This document shows, piece after piece, positions 1-8,913 of a stretch of 64,000 nucleotides of DNA. The notes under the pieces were generated by a model. The model was not told the origin of the DNA, did no database searches, and saw only the letters and a program-made list of their open reading frames with translations. Source of the DNA: Martinezella rhizogenes (GTDB lineage Bacteria > Pseudomonadota > Alphaproteobacteria > Rhizobiales > Rhizobiaceae); the NCBI RefSeq assembly GCF_007002745.1, contig NZ_SGNY01000007.1, positions 236,184-300,183 of the forward strand, given 5' to 3'. A program made the translations under genes and the position numbers. The number at the start of each line of letters is the position of its first letter. The stretch's first letter is position 1.

Positions 1-1473
1 GGGCGTGAAACCGTGTCCGAAACGCCTTTTTACACCTCGCCGGATCTGCTCGCGAAGGGTCTGATCGATTTTTCGGCCGAGCTTGGCTTTGCCCGGCGCA
101 ATTACGGCACCTCGTCTTTCGATTATGATGACAGGCCACTCGGCTCGGCGACGGTGCGTTATGGATTGTCGGACGGGTTGACGCTGGAGGGCCACGCCGA
201 AGGCGGTGAGGATTTCTACAATATCGGCTTCGGCGGCGTCTTCACGCTTGGAGCCCATGGACTGGCGGCGATTTCGGGCGCATCGAGCCGATTTGGCGCG
301 GAAAGCGGTTATCAGCTTTCCGCAAATGTCGAAGCCGAATTGCTTGGAGTACGGTTAAACGCCCGCTCGCAACGGACGTTCGGCGACTATAACGATATGG
401 CATCCGTTTCCGCCGATACATCAAAAGTCCGCACGATAGCCGGCCTGCTCAGTGCGCGGCCACCGCGCGCGCTCGACCAGATTTCCGTGTCCACGCAACT
501 CGGCTTCGATGAGACGAGCCTTAACTTCTCCTACACACAGCTGGAAACCTTCGATGAAAGAAAATCCCGGCTGCTTGGCCTTTCCGCCACGCGGCCCTTC
601 GGCGAAAACGGCAATATCTTCATCACCGCTTATAAGGACCTCGAGGACAGCAATTCCTATGGCATCTATGCCGGCCTCTCCTGGTCGTTCGGCGGCGGCG
701 TCTCCGGTTCGGCCGGCATGTCCTCCGATGCGGACGGATATTCCATGACGGCGGAAGTCGGGAAATCCGAGGAACAAGCGGAAGGAAGTTATGGCTGGCG
801 CCTGCGCGGTTCGATGGGCGGCAACGATATCGCCTCCGCCTCCGGCAGTTATCGCGGCAGCGTCGCGCGCGTGTCGGCCGGCGTCGATCAATTCAACCGC
901 ACGACACAGGCCTATGCCCAGATCGACGGATCAATAGCGCTGGCCGGCGGCGATGTCTTTATTGGAAACCGGATCGATGACGCCTTCGCCGTCGTGGATG
1001 CCGGCGCGCCTGGCGTCGATATTCTGCTGGAAAACCGACCCATCGGCCAGACGAACCGACGCGGAAAGATACTGCTTCCGAACCTGCGGTCCTATGACGT
1101 CAACAACATCACGCTGGACCCCAGCAATCTTCCCGTCGATGCCCGCATCGACACGACAAAACAAACCGTCAAACCGACAGAACGCGCCGGAGCAGTCGTC
1201 AACTTCAAGGTGGAAACCGAGGGGCAGGTGGCGCTGGTGACGCTGAAGGATGAAAGCGGCCAGTTTATCGAAACCGGATCGACCGGCAAGATCGACGGTG
1301 AGCGTGACTTCATCGTCGGTTATGACGGACAGGCCTATCTCGATAATATCGGCGAAACACATCGGCTTTCCATCACGCAACCCACAAAGGGAGAGTGCGA
1401 AGCGCAGATTACCGTCTCCCCTGCCGCCAAGACACGCGCCACCCTTGAAACCACATGCAGGAGCGTTCAATGA
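1..1473 (+). CDS. Fimbrial outer-membrane usher, C-terminal part (partial at window edge)
   Basis: The reading frame is open from base 1, so the gene begins outside the window and about 490 C-terminal residues are present. The protein is rich in alternating strands with Gly, Tyr and Ser, as in the barrel of a chaperone/usher pilus usher. Its opening (ETVSETPFYTSPDLL) is typical of ushers that work with spore-coat-U-domain subunits (Csu type). The C-terminal part contains the plug/CTD-like segment around AGAPGVDILLENRPIGQTN. By family it forms the outer-membrane pore that polymerises and secretes pilus subunits. Its stop codon overlaps the start of the following subunit gene by ATGA, so the two are co-transcribed. 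Chaperone and further subunit genes would be expected upstream, outside the window. Confidence 0.85.
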   Translation, partial: GRETVSETPFYTSPDLLAKGLIDFSAELGFARRNYGTSSFDYDDRPLGSATVRYGLSDGLTLEGHAEGGEDFYNIGFGGVFTLGAHGLAAISGASSRFGAESGYQLSANVEAELLGVRLNARSQRTFGDYNDMASVSADTSKVRTIAGLLSARPPRALDQISVSTQLGFDETSLNFSYTQLETFDERKSRLLGLSATRPFGENGNIFITAYKDLEDSNSYGIYAGLSWSFGGGVSGSAGMSSDADGYSMTAEVGKSEEQAEGSYGWRLRGSMGGNDIASASGSYRGSVARVSAGVDQFNRTTQAYAQIDGSIALAGGDVFIGNRIDDAFAVVDAGAPGVDILLENRPIGQTNRRGKILLPNLRSYDVNNITLDPSNLPVDARIDTTKQTVKPTERAGAVVNFKVETEGQVALVTLKDESGQFIETGSTGKIDGERDFIVGYDGQAYLDNIGETHRLSITQPTKGECEAQITVSPAAKTRATLETTCRSVQ

Positions 1474-2420
1474 AGGTTCTGACCCGCGCTGCGCTTGCCA
1501 TCGCCGCTTTCCTGTCCGGGACACCGGTTCTGGCGCAAAGCTGCAGCTTCAGCATGTCGGACATGAGTTTCGGCTTCGTCAACCTTACAAGCGGCAGCGC
1601 CGTGGATACCACCGCCACATTGTCGGTGACCTGCTCCAACCCTTTGTCGCTGGCGCTTTCAATCCGCATCTGCCCCAACATCAACGCCGGTAGCGGCGGG
1701 CAATCGGGCGGCATCCGACGGATGCTGCAAGGTAGCAACGTCCTCAATTATCAGCTGTACCAGAACTCAGGTCGCACAACGCCCTGGGGATCGGTCACCC
1801 AGCCCGCGCTTGGATCACCTCCGCCCATCGATATGGCGCTGCCCCTCCTTCTCAACAGCACAACCCGTACCGTTTACGGCAGGATTACCGCCGGTCAGGC
1901 CGCTGCCGCCCGTGGACCCTATCTCTCCAGCTTTGCCGGTGCCGAGACCAGCTTCACCTATACGTCATTTCTTTTATTGGCACCGAACTGCTCCGACATA
2001 ACCCAGAACCCGACACAGGTGCCCTTCAATGTTACAGCTGCGGTCTCGCCGACCTGCATTGTGTCGGCGCAGAACATCAATTTCGGTAGTCATGGCGTTC
2101 TCAATACCGCGGTCGATGCGACGGGGGCCATCGGGCTCACCTGCACCAGCAACCTGAATTACAGCGTCGCGCTCAACGGCGGCCTGAGCAACAGCCCGCC
2201 GGCGTCGCGCCGGATGGTGCTGGCTGGCGGATCGATAACCTACGGGCTCTATCGCGACGTCAACCGCACGAATGTCTGGGGAAGTGCGGCCGGCCAAATC
2301 ACCACCGGCACCGGAACCGGTACCCTGCAGACACTGACCGTCTATGGACGCGTCCCGGCGCAGAATACACCGGCACCGGGAGTTTACAGCGATACTGTCG
2401 TTGTGACGGTCAGTTACTGA
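1470..2420 (+). CDS. Spore coat U domain fimbrial subunit (two tandem SCPU domains)
   Basis: The protein is 316 residues. The start is the ATG inside the ATGA overlap with the usher, and it gives a good Sec signal peptide (MKVLTRAALAIAAFLSGTPVLA, cleavage near residue 22). Two successive SCPU (spore coat protein U) domains can be seen. The first starts at about residue 24 (CSFSMSDMSFGFVNL) and the second near residue 197 (CIVSAQNINFGSHG); each has the paired cysteines of the family and ends in a YGR..A/P type strand. Single-domain subunits are about 160-180 residues, so this is a double-length version, as found for the last, probably tip-located, subunit of Csu-like operons. It probably ends the operon; the tip role is inferred. 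Confidence 0.82.
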   Translation: MKVLTRAALAIAAFLSGTPVLAQSCSFSMSDMSFGFVNLTSGSAVDTTATLSVTCSNPLSLALSIRICPNINAGSGGQSGGIRRMLQGSNVLNYQLYQNSGRTTPWGSVTQPALGSPPPIDMALPLLLNSTTRTVYGRITAGQAAAARGPYLSSFAGAETSFTYTSFLLLAPNCSDITQNPTQVPFNVTAAVSPTCIVSAQNINFGSHGVLNTAVDATGAIGLTCTSNLNYSVALNGGLSNSPPASRRMVLAGGSITYGLYRDVNRTNVWGSAAGQITTGTGTGTLQTLTVYGRVPAQNTPAPGVYSDTVVVTVSY

Positions 2421-2437
2421 GCGATGTATCCCGCCGT

Positions 2438-2770
2438 TTACCCATGCAGCGCCGCAGTAAGCCAGGCCGCCGCGCGGTCGATCGCCATTGTCCTTCGCGA
2501 TTTGATCGGCAGGACAATGTTGTAACGGGCGCCGGAAGGCATGCGGGTGTCATCAAAGGGCACCAGCGTCCCGTCGTCCAGGAAGGTCTTGACCAGAAGC
2601 CCCCAGCCAAGCGCCAGCCCCTGCCCTTCACGTGCGGCAAAGATGGTTTCGGTATAGTGATTGAAGCGCAGCGTCGGCTTTATTTCGAACCTGACATCGA
2701 GGTTGGAAAGCCATGACCTGTCCTCAACGTCCGTTTCTATAAGATCATCCGATGCGACCAAGGGTCCCAT
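2438..2770 (-). pseudogene. LysR-family regulator, C-terminal effector-domain fragment
   Basis: About 110 residues resemble the end of a LysR effector-binding domain of the GcvA-like group: a TLRFNHYTETIFAAREGQGLALG segment (split here: TLRFNHYTETIFA then AREGQGLALG) followed by LVKTFLDDGTLVPFDD. The frame closes about 55 bases upstream of the first ATG, and no helix-turn-helix domain is present on either strand nearby. The DNA-binding half has therefore been lost and the piece is almost certainly a remnant. It lies between the fimbrial genes and the ribosome-binding site of the next ABC importer, and marks a rearrangement junction. Confidence 0.65.
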
Positions 2771-2852
2771 CCCGCGCTTGTCTTTGCAGCTGATTTTCTT
2801 CGGAACAATCTCTGGATGGTGAAGTTACCCTTCTTCAGGAGGAGGACCATCC

Positions 2853-4121
2853 ATGACCACCAAAGCCATTTTTGCGGGCGCATTCACCGCCCTGTCGATG
2901 TTTTTTTCCACTGCGGCACTGGCGCAGACCGACCTGACGATGTGGTATCACGGCGCGGGCAATGTTGAAGAACGCAAGATTTTGGCCGGCATCATCGAGG
3001 ACTTCAATTCGTCTCAGTCAGACTGGCGGGTCTCGCTTCAGGAGTTTCCGCAGAGTGTCTATAACGAATCCGTCACCGCCGCAGCACTTTCCAACAAGCT
3101 GCCCGACATTCTGGATGTGGATGGGCCGAACATGCCGAACTGGGCGTGGTCGGGTTATTTGCAGCCACTGCAGATCGATGAGGCAAAGCTTGAAAATTTC
3201 CTGCCCGGCGCCGTGGGCAAGTGGGGAGACAAGCTCTATTCCGTCGGGCTGTGGGATGCGGCCGTTGCGGTCTTCGCCCGCAAATCGGTTCTCGATGAAA
3301 ACGGCATTCGCATTCCCACACTGGAACAACCGTGGACCGGCGAGGAGTTCAATGCGGCGCTCGAGAAAATCACGGCCGGCGGCAAGTTCGAATATGCGAT
3401 CGACCTTGGCATGGCCGACAAAACCGAATGGTACAGCTATGCCTTCATCCCGTTTCTGGAGAGCTTCGGCGGCAGCCTGATCGACAAGAAAGATTACCAA
3501 ACAGCCGAGAACTTCCTCAACGGCGACAGTGCCGTCAAGTTCGGAGAATGGTGGCAATCTCTGTTTGAGAAGAAGCTGGCACCCGGAACGTCACAATCGC
3601 CTGCCGATCATGAAACCGGTTTTCTGGAAGGTCGCCACGCCTTGCAATGGATGGGCAACTGGGTTGCGGTGAAGGCGCTGGAGAAATATGGCGACGACCT
3701 GCTGTTCCTGCCAGCGCCTGATTTCGGGCAGGGACCGAAGATCGGTGCCGGATCCTGGCAGTTTGGTGTGTCGGCCACCAGCAAGCATCCGCAAGGCGCG
3801 TCCGCCTTCATCGAATTCGCCATCCAGGACAAATATCTCGCGCAGTTCTCCGATGCGGTCGGCCTCATCCCGGCCACCTCCTCGGCTGCCCAGATGACGA
3901 AGAATTACAAGCAGGGCGGCCCGCTCGAAGTTTTCTTCGAACTGTCCAAGCGCCAGGGAACGTTGCGTCCGGTCACTCCGGCTTACGCCTTCATCTCGCC
4001 GGTCTTTTCGAAGGCTCTTTCCGACATTGCCAACGGTGCGGATGTTGGCGATACGCTGGACAATGCAACGGATGAGATAAACAACAACATTGAGCGCAAT
4101 TCCGGTTACCAACCCAAATAG
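2853..4121 (+). CDS. Sugar ABC transporter substrate-binding protein (family 1)
   Basis: This is a 422-residue periplasmic binding protein with a Sec signal peptide (MTTKAIFAGAFTALSMFFSTAALA, cleaved before QTD). Its fold signature is that of the MalE/UgpB class: LTMWYHGAG at the start of the mature protein, PDILDVDGPNMPNWAWSGYLQPL in the ligand region (in two parts PDILDVDGPNMPN and WAWSGYLQPL), and a C-terminal segment lined with aromatic residues. A strong GGAGGAGG ribosome-binding site lies 8-15 bases upstream. It is first in a three-gene operon with two MalF/MalG-type permeases. The sugar cannot be read from sequence. No ATPase gene follows, so the importer must borrow one. Confidence 0.88.
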   Translation: MTTKAIFAGAFTALSMFFSTAALAQTDLTMWYHGAGNVEERKILAGIIEDFNSSQSDWRVSLQEFPQSVYNESVTAAALSNKLPDILDVDGPNMPNWAWSGYLQPLQIDEAKLENFLPGAVGKWGDKLYSVGLWDAAVAVFARKSVLDENGIRIPTLEQPWTGEEFNAALEKITAGGKFEYAIDLGMADKTEWYSYAFIPFLESFGGSLIDKKDYQTAENFLNGDSAVKFGEWWQSLFEKKLAPGTSQSPADHETGFLEGRHALQWMGNWVAVKALEKYGDDLLFLPAPDFGQGPKIGAGSWQFGVSATSKHPQGASAFIEFAIQDKYLAQFSDAVGLIPATSSAAQMTKNYKQGGPLEVFFELSKRQGTLRPVTPAYAFISPVFSKALSDIANGADVGDTLDNATDEINNNIERNSGYQPK

Positions 4122-4133
4122 GGGTCGTGATCG

Positions 4134-5222
4134 ATGGCGTTCTTTTCTTCAAAGGGAAAACTCACCCGGGACGGCGTCACGGGGTGGCTCATGGCTGCAC
4201 CGGCGATGGTGCTGATCGGGCTGTTCCTGATCACGCCCTTTCTGCTGGGGCTCGGTTTTTCCTTCACCAACCAGCGGCTGACGTCTCCCAATCCGACCGA
4301 GTTTGTCGGCGTTGAAAATTACACCCGGCTGCTGGGTATCGGCGTGCTGACGCTAGAACCGGAAAAAGAGGCGGACGGCAGCATCAGCCGGGATGCGGAT
4401 GGCTCCGTCTCCTATCCGAGAATTCGCAGTTTCACCCGCAACAATCCCGACTATCCCCATCTGGAAGGGATGCGGGAATATAAGAGTTTCAGCTGGGGCG
4501 AGGACCAGATCGTCATTCTGGCCAGCGACGTCGTATTCCTGACAGCCCTTGTCAACACGCTTTCCTTCGTGGTCGTCGTCGCGCCGGTTCAGGCAGCACT
4601 GGCGCTGTTTCTTGCCCTGTTGGTGAACCAGAATATCCCCGGCGTCACGATTTTCCGGGCGATTTACTTCATGCCTGTCGTGCTGTCGGTGGTGGTGGTG
4701 GCGCTGCTCTGGCGGTTTATCTATGCAGCCGATAACGGGCTCCTGAACAGCCTCTTGAGTTACATGAGCTTCGGGCTCTTCCAGCCCATCGACTGGCTGG
4801 GCAGAACTGATACCGCCTTATGGGCCATTCTGGTGATGTCGGTCTGGCAGGGCGTTGGGTTCCACATGGTCATATGGCTCTCCGGCCTGCAAACCATCTC
4901 TCCGGATCTTTACGAGGCAGCCGACATTGAAGGCGCGAGCCGCTGGCAGAGGTTCAGCATGATAACCTGGCCGCTGCTGCGCAACACAGCCGTGCTGATT
5001 GTCATCGTCATCACCATGCAGGCTTTTGCGCTTTTTGCGCAGATCGACGTGATGACCAAGGGCGGACCGCGCGATTCCACGCAGAGCATCGTCTACCAGG
5101 CCGTTGAACGAGGATATCGACAGCAGGACATCGCAGCAGGCTCCGCAATCTCCGTCGTCCTGTTCCTGCTCGTTCTGTGCATTTCCTTGACCCAGCGATA
5201 CCTGACAAGGGAGAAGCAATGA
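4134..5222 (+). CDS. Sugar ABC transporter permease, MalF/UgpA type
   Basis: The protein is 362 residues with six predicted membrane segments. It has the permease EAA loop (YEAADIEGASRWQRFSMITWP), the site that docks on the ATPase. It is longer than a typical UgpA-type permease because of a charged periplasmic insertion of roughly 60 residues after the first helix (around EKEADGSISRDADGS). It starts 12 bases after the binding-protein gene and overlaps the next permease by ATGA. Role by family: one half of the heterodimeric membrane channel. Confidence 0.87.
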   Translation: MAFFSSKGKLTRDGVTGWLMAAPAMVLIGLFLITPFLLGLGFSFTNQRLTSPNPTEFVGVENYTRLLGIGVLTLEPEKEADGSISRDADGSVSYPRIRSFTRNNPDYPHLEGMREYKSFSWGEDQIVILASDVVFLTALVNTLSFVVVVAPVQAALALFLALLVNQNIPGVTIFRAIYFMPVVLSVVVVALLWRFIYAADNGLLNSLLSYMSFGLFQPIDWLGRTDTALWAILVMSVWQGVGFHMVIWLSGLQTISPDLYEAADIEGASRWQRFSMITWPLLRNTAVLIVIVITMQAFALFAQIDVMTKGGPRDSTQSIVYQAVERGYRQQDIAAGSAISVVLFLLVLCISLTQRYLTREKQ

Positions 5223-6100
5223 TGCAGGCCGGACAACGTAAAAGCCTCGCTTTTCTCATCGGCAACTATGTGCTCATGCTCACCTTCGCGGCGATCTTCA
5301 TTTTGCCGCTGTTGTTCATGGGGTTCTCGTCACTGAAACCAAATGACCAATTGCTGAGTGACGCGACGTCGATACGAGCCTTCCTGCCGGTGGGACATCT
5401 CTCGCTTGAAAACTACACGGCAGCTTTCGCCCGGGCGCCGATTGCGACCTTCATATTCAATTCGGTTCTGGTCACGGTCGTTACCGTGTTTCTCGCCCTG
5501 CTTTTTGGCTCGCTTGCCGCCTTCGCCTTCACCTTTTTGAACTGGCGCGGAAAGGATGTTTTATTCTCGATCATCCTCGCCACGCTCATCATTCCCTTTG
5601 AAACAATTGCCGTGCCACTCCTGCTGGAAGTCAACAATCTGCCATGGATAAGCAGCGGTGGATTTACCTGGGGGTGGCTCAACTCCTGGCATGTGCAGAT
5701 CATTCCGTGGATCGCAGACGGGCTGACGATTTTCCTCTTCGTGCAATATTTCAAGGATCTGCCGAAGGAACTGCTGGAGGCGGCGCGCATCGACGGCGCC
5801 AGCTGGCTGCGGATTTATGCGCAGGTGGTGATGCCGCTCAGCGGCCCGGTCATCGCAACGGCGGCGATCCTGAAGTTTCTCGTCATGTACAGCCAGCAAT
5901 ACCTATGGCCGCTTCTCGTTACCCAATCCGAGACATACAGACCCGTAATGGTGGGGCTGCAATATTTCTTCCAGCTCAACACGCCCTGGGGTGAAGTCAT
6001 GGCCTATCTCACCATCATCACCCTGCCAGTGCTAATCTTTTATCTCTGCCTGCAGAGACTGTTCATCTCCAGTATCGCGGCGAGCGGTATAAAGGGATAG
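5219..6100 (+). CDS. Sugar ABC transporter permease, MalG type
   Basis: The protein is 293 residues. The start chosen is the ATG that overlaps the stop of the preceding permease; a purine-rich GGGAGAAG stands just upstream. Six hydrophobic segments and the EAA loop (LLEAARIDGASWLRIYAQVVMP) identify the second channel subunit of a carbohydrate-type ABC importer. The operon appears to end here. About 240 bases without a gene follow before the peptide importer, and no ATP-binding gene is present between them. Confidence 0.87.
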   Translation: MMQAGQRKSLAFLIGNYVLMLTFAAIFILPLLFMGFSSLKPNDQLLSDATSIRAFLPVGHLSLENYTAAFARAPIATFIFNSVLVTVVTVFLALLFGSLAAFAFTFLNWRGKDVLFSIILATLIIPFETIAVPLLLEVNNLPWISSGGFTWGWLNSWHVQIIPWIADGLTIFLFVQYFKDLPKELLEAARIDGASWLRIYAQVVMPLSGPVIATAAILKFLVMYSQQYLWPLLVTQSETYRPVMVGLQYFFQLNTPWGEVMAYLTIITLPVLIFYLCLQRLFISSIAASGIKG

Positions 6101-6339
6101 TGCGTCGACGAGACTTCGGCATGAACCGCTCGGTCGTCGGAGGGCAGTTCCCTATGGGACAACCTGGCGCAGGATGACTTCAGCCAAAGTGTTCTATCAG
6201 AAACTGCTGGGTCTACCGCGAACATGTCAAGTTAAGTGAAACTTGTGGCTTTCGCATCAACTCACAATTTATTGTGGTTGCACTTCGGAGAGATTTGGCC
6301 TTGTTTGTGCACTCAAAATACTCACGGGGAAAGAAAACA

Positions 6340-7935
6340 ATGTCGATAAAAACAACAGCTCTCACCACTCTGCTGGTAGGATCGCTTCTCATTGGCGCCA
6401 GTTCCGCACTTGCGGAAACAGTTCTGCATCGCGGCAACTCCGGCGAACCGCAGACGCTCGATCAGGCACAGACCTCCATCAACATCGAAGCCTTTATCCT
6501 GAAAGACCTTTATGAAGGTCTCACCATTTACGATGCCGCCGGCAAGATCATTCCCGGTACGGCGGAAAGCTGGACACTGTCTGAGGATGGCACCGTCTAC
6601 ACGTTCAAACTGCGTGCGGATGCAAAATGGTCGGATGGCACGCCGGTAACGGCCGGAGATTTTGTTTTCTCCTACCAGCGCGTCGAAGATCCGAAGACCG
6701 CCGCAAAATATGCAAATATTCTTTACCCGATCAAGAACGCCGAAAAGATCAACAAGGGCGATGTTCCGGTTGACCAGCTTGGCGTCAAGGCGGTGGACGA
6801 CAAGACCCTTGAGATCACACTCGAGCGCTCAACACCTTTCTTCCTTGAGCTTCTTGCTCACCAGACGGCGCTGCCGATTTCCAAGGCGAGCTACGAAAAG
6901 AACGGCACGAACTTCGTAAAGCCGGGCGTCATGGTTTCGAACGGTGCTTACAAGCTCGAAGCGCATGTTCCCAATGACAGCCTGACGGTCGTCAAGAACA
7001 CCAGTTTCTGGGATGCATCCAACACCAAGATCGACAAGGTCATCTTCTACCCGATCGATGACCAGGCCGCATCCGTTCGTCGTTTCGAAGCAAAGGAAAT
7101 GGACCTCGCATACAACTTTTCCGCGGATCAGATCGACCGTCTGCGCAAGGCCTATGGCGAACAGGTTCACGTTTCGCCGACGCTTGCGACCTATTATTAT
7201 ACCTTCGATACCCGCGAAGCGCCGTATAATGACGTGCGTGTCCGCCAGGCGCTTTCCATGGCAGTGGACCGCGATTTCCTCGCCAAGGAGATCTACAGCG
7301 GCTCTCAGGTTCCGGCCTACTCCATGGTTCCGCCGGGCATGGATTCCTACGGCGAGCCGGCAAAGGCCGATTTTGCCACGCTGTCGCAGCTCGACCGGGA
7401 AGATGAAGCCCTCAAGCTCATGAAGGAGGCTGGTTACGGTGAGGGCGGCAAGCCGCTTTCCATCGAAATCCGTTACAACACCAACCCGAACCATGAACGC
7501 GTCGCGACGGCTATCGCTGATATGTGGAAGAACACCTTCGGCGCGAAGGTGTCGCTGGTGAACCTCGACGTCGCCTCGCACTATGGCTACCTTCAGGAAG
7601 GCGGCAAATTCAACGTGGCGCGCGCCGGTTGGGTTGCCGACTATGCCGATGCCGAAAACTTCCTGGCGCTTTCAGTCTCTTCCAACAAGACCTTCAACTA
7701 TTCCAAGTTCAACAACGCCGAATATGACGCGCTGATGCAGAAATCCTATGACGAGAAGGATCCTGCTGCCCGTTCCAAGCTGCTGCATGAGGCAGAAACC
7801 ATCCTCATGAAGGAACAGCCGGTCGCTCCGCTACTGACACAGGCCGATCTCTGGCTGGTTTCCAACCGTGTCAAGGGTTGGGCCGACAACGCTGCCAACG
7901 AACACCTCAGCCGCTTCCTGAGCGTTTCCGAATAA
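6340..7935 (+). CDS. Oligopeptide ABC transporter substrate-binding protein (OppA/SBP family 5)
   Basis: The protein is 531 residues. The ATG at 6340 is preferred over an earlier in-frame start because it follows a GGGGAAAG ribosome-binding site and gives a clean signal peptide (MSIKTTALTTLLVGSLLIGASSALA, then ETVLHRG). Family 5 features are clear: LHRGNSGEPQTLDQAQTS at the mature N-terminus, a LKDLYEGL motif, AESWTLSEDGTVYTFKLR, and DVRVRQALSMAVDR in the second lobe. It delivers peptides to the permease pair encoded next. A long hairpin separates it from the permease genes, an arrangement that often raises the level of the binding protein relative to the membrane parts. Confidence 0.92.
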   Translation: MSIKTTALTTLLVGSLLIGASSALAETVLHRGNSGEPQTLDQAQTSINIEAFILKDLYEGLTIYDAAGKIIPGTAESWTLSEDGTVYTFKLRADAKWSDGTPVTAGDFVFSYQRVEDPKTAAKYANILYPIKNAEKINKGDVPVDQLGVKAVDDKTLEITLERSTPFFLELLAHQTALPISKASYEKNGTNFVKPGVMVSNGAYKLEAHVPNDSLTVVKNTSFWDASNTKIDKVIFYPIDDQAASVRRFEAKEMDLAYNFSADQIDRLRKAYGEQVHVSPTLATYYYTFDTREAPYNDVRVRQALSMAVDRDFLAKEIYSGSQVPAYSMVPPGMDSYGEPAKADFATLSQLDREDEALKLMKEAGYGEGGKPLSIEIRYNTNPNHERVATAIADMWKNTFGAKVSLVNLDVASHYGYLQEGGKFNVARAGWVADYADAENFLALSVSSNKTFNYSKFNNAEYDALMQKSYDEKDPAARSKLLHEAETILMKEQPVAPLLTQADLWLVSNRVKGWADNAANEHLSRFLSVSE

Positions 7936-7943
7936 GCAGCGTC

Positions 7944-7969
7944 GGCACGGTGGCTCACACCACCGTGCC
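7944..7969 (+). terminator. Intercistronic stem-loop between binding protein and permease genes
   Basis: Ten perfectly paired bases (GGCACGGTGG with CCACCGTGCC) around a six-base loop lie 9 bases after the oppA-like stop codon. There is no T-run, so this is more likely a partial terminator or an mRNA-stabilising structure than a full terminator. It would allow more binding protein than permease to be made. Confidence 0.6.
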
Positions 7970-7989
7970 ATGCCGGAGCCCGAAAAAGC

Positions 7990-8913
7990 ATGATCTCGTT
8001 TATCCTGCGCCGTTTGGCGAGTGCGGTGCCGACGTTGTTTATCGTCGTCACGATTTCGTTTTTCCTGATGCGTTTCGCACCGGGTGGTCCGTTCAATCTT
8101 GAACGTCCCCTGCCGCCGCAGACGATGGAAAACCTGATGAGAACCTATCATCTGGATGAACCATTGTGGCGCCAGTATCTCATCTATCTCGGCAATGCCG
8201 TCACCGGCGATTTTGGCCCGAGCTACGTCTACAAGGACAATACCGTCGCTCAATTGATCGGCAAGGGTCTGCCTTATTCGCTGGAACTCGGCAGCTATGC
8301 TCTTCTGCTGGCGCTGGTGGGCGGCGTTCTTGCCGGCACTCTGGCCGCACTCAGACAGAATAGTGCCTTCGATTTTTCGATCATGTCGATTTCGACGGTT
8401 GGCGTTACCGTGCCGAACTTCGTCGTGGCACCCGTTCTCACTCTTGTCTTTGCCGTCATACTCGGGCTTCTGCCCGCCGGCAGCTGGGGCGACGGATCGC
8501 TGCGATATCTCATCCTTCCGATGATCGCGCTCGCTTTGCCGCAGCTCGCGGTCATCGCGCGCCTGACACGCGGCGCAATGATCGAGGCTTTGCGGATGGA
8601 CCACATCCGCACCGCCAAGGCTTATGGCCTTCCGACGCGCAACGTGGTGGTCTTCCACGCCATGCGTGCGGCGATGCTTCCGGTCGTTTCCTATCTGGCT
8701 CCGTGCGCCGCGGCGCTGTTGACGGGTTCGGCGGTCATCGAGACGATCTTCACCATTCCGGGTGTCGGCCGCTACTTCGTTCTCGGCGCGATCAATCGTG
8801 ACTATACCTTGGTGATGGGAACCGTCGTTCTCGTCGCCATTTTTGTCATCCTGTTCAATCTCGTGGTCGATATTCTCTACGGCCTGCTCGATCCGAGGGT
8901 CAGACATGACTGA
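7990..8913 (+). CDS. Peptide ABC transporter permease, OppB type
   Basis: The protein is 307 residues. It starts with MISFILRRLASAVPTLF, the characteristic N-terminal helix of the OppB/DppB family, and has six membrane segments. A typical permease loop (ALRMDHIRTAKAYGLP) is present. The C-terminal segment carries TGSAVIETIFTIPGVGR, a family hallmark. It overlaps the OppC-type gene by 8 bases, which supports translation coupling. Confidence 0.92.
   Translation: MISFILRRLASAVPTLFIVVTISFFLMRFAPGGPFNLERPLPPQTMENLMRTYHLDEPLWRQYLIYLGNAVTGDFGPSYVYKDNTVAQLIGKGLPYSLELGSYALLLALVGGVLAGTLAALRQNSAFDFSIMSISTVGVTVPNFVVAPVLTLVFAVILGLLPAGSWGDGSLRYLILPMIALALPQLAVIARLTRGAMIEALRMDHIRTAKAYGLPTRNVVVFHAMRAAMLPVVSYLAPCAAALLTGSAVIETIFTIPGVGRYFVLGAINRDYTLVMGTVVLVAIFVILFNLVVDILYGLLDPRVRHD

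Noticed and set aside
421..891. A 156-codon open frame on the minus strand inside the usher gene
   Set aside because: It lies entirely opposite a well-recognised coding frame in GC-rich DNA, where long antisense frames are common, and its product has no family features.
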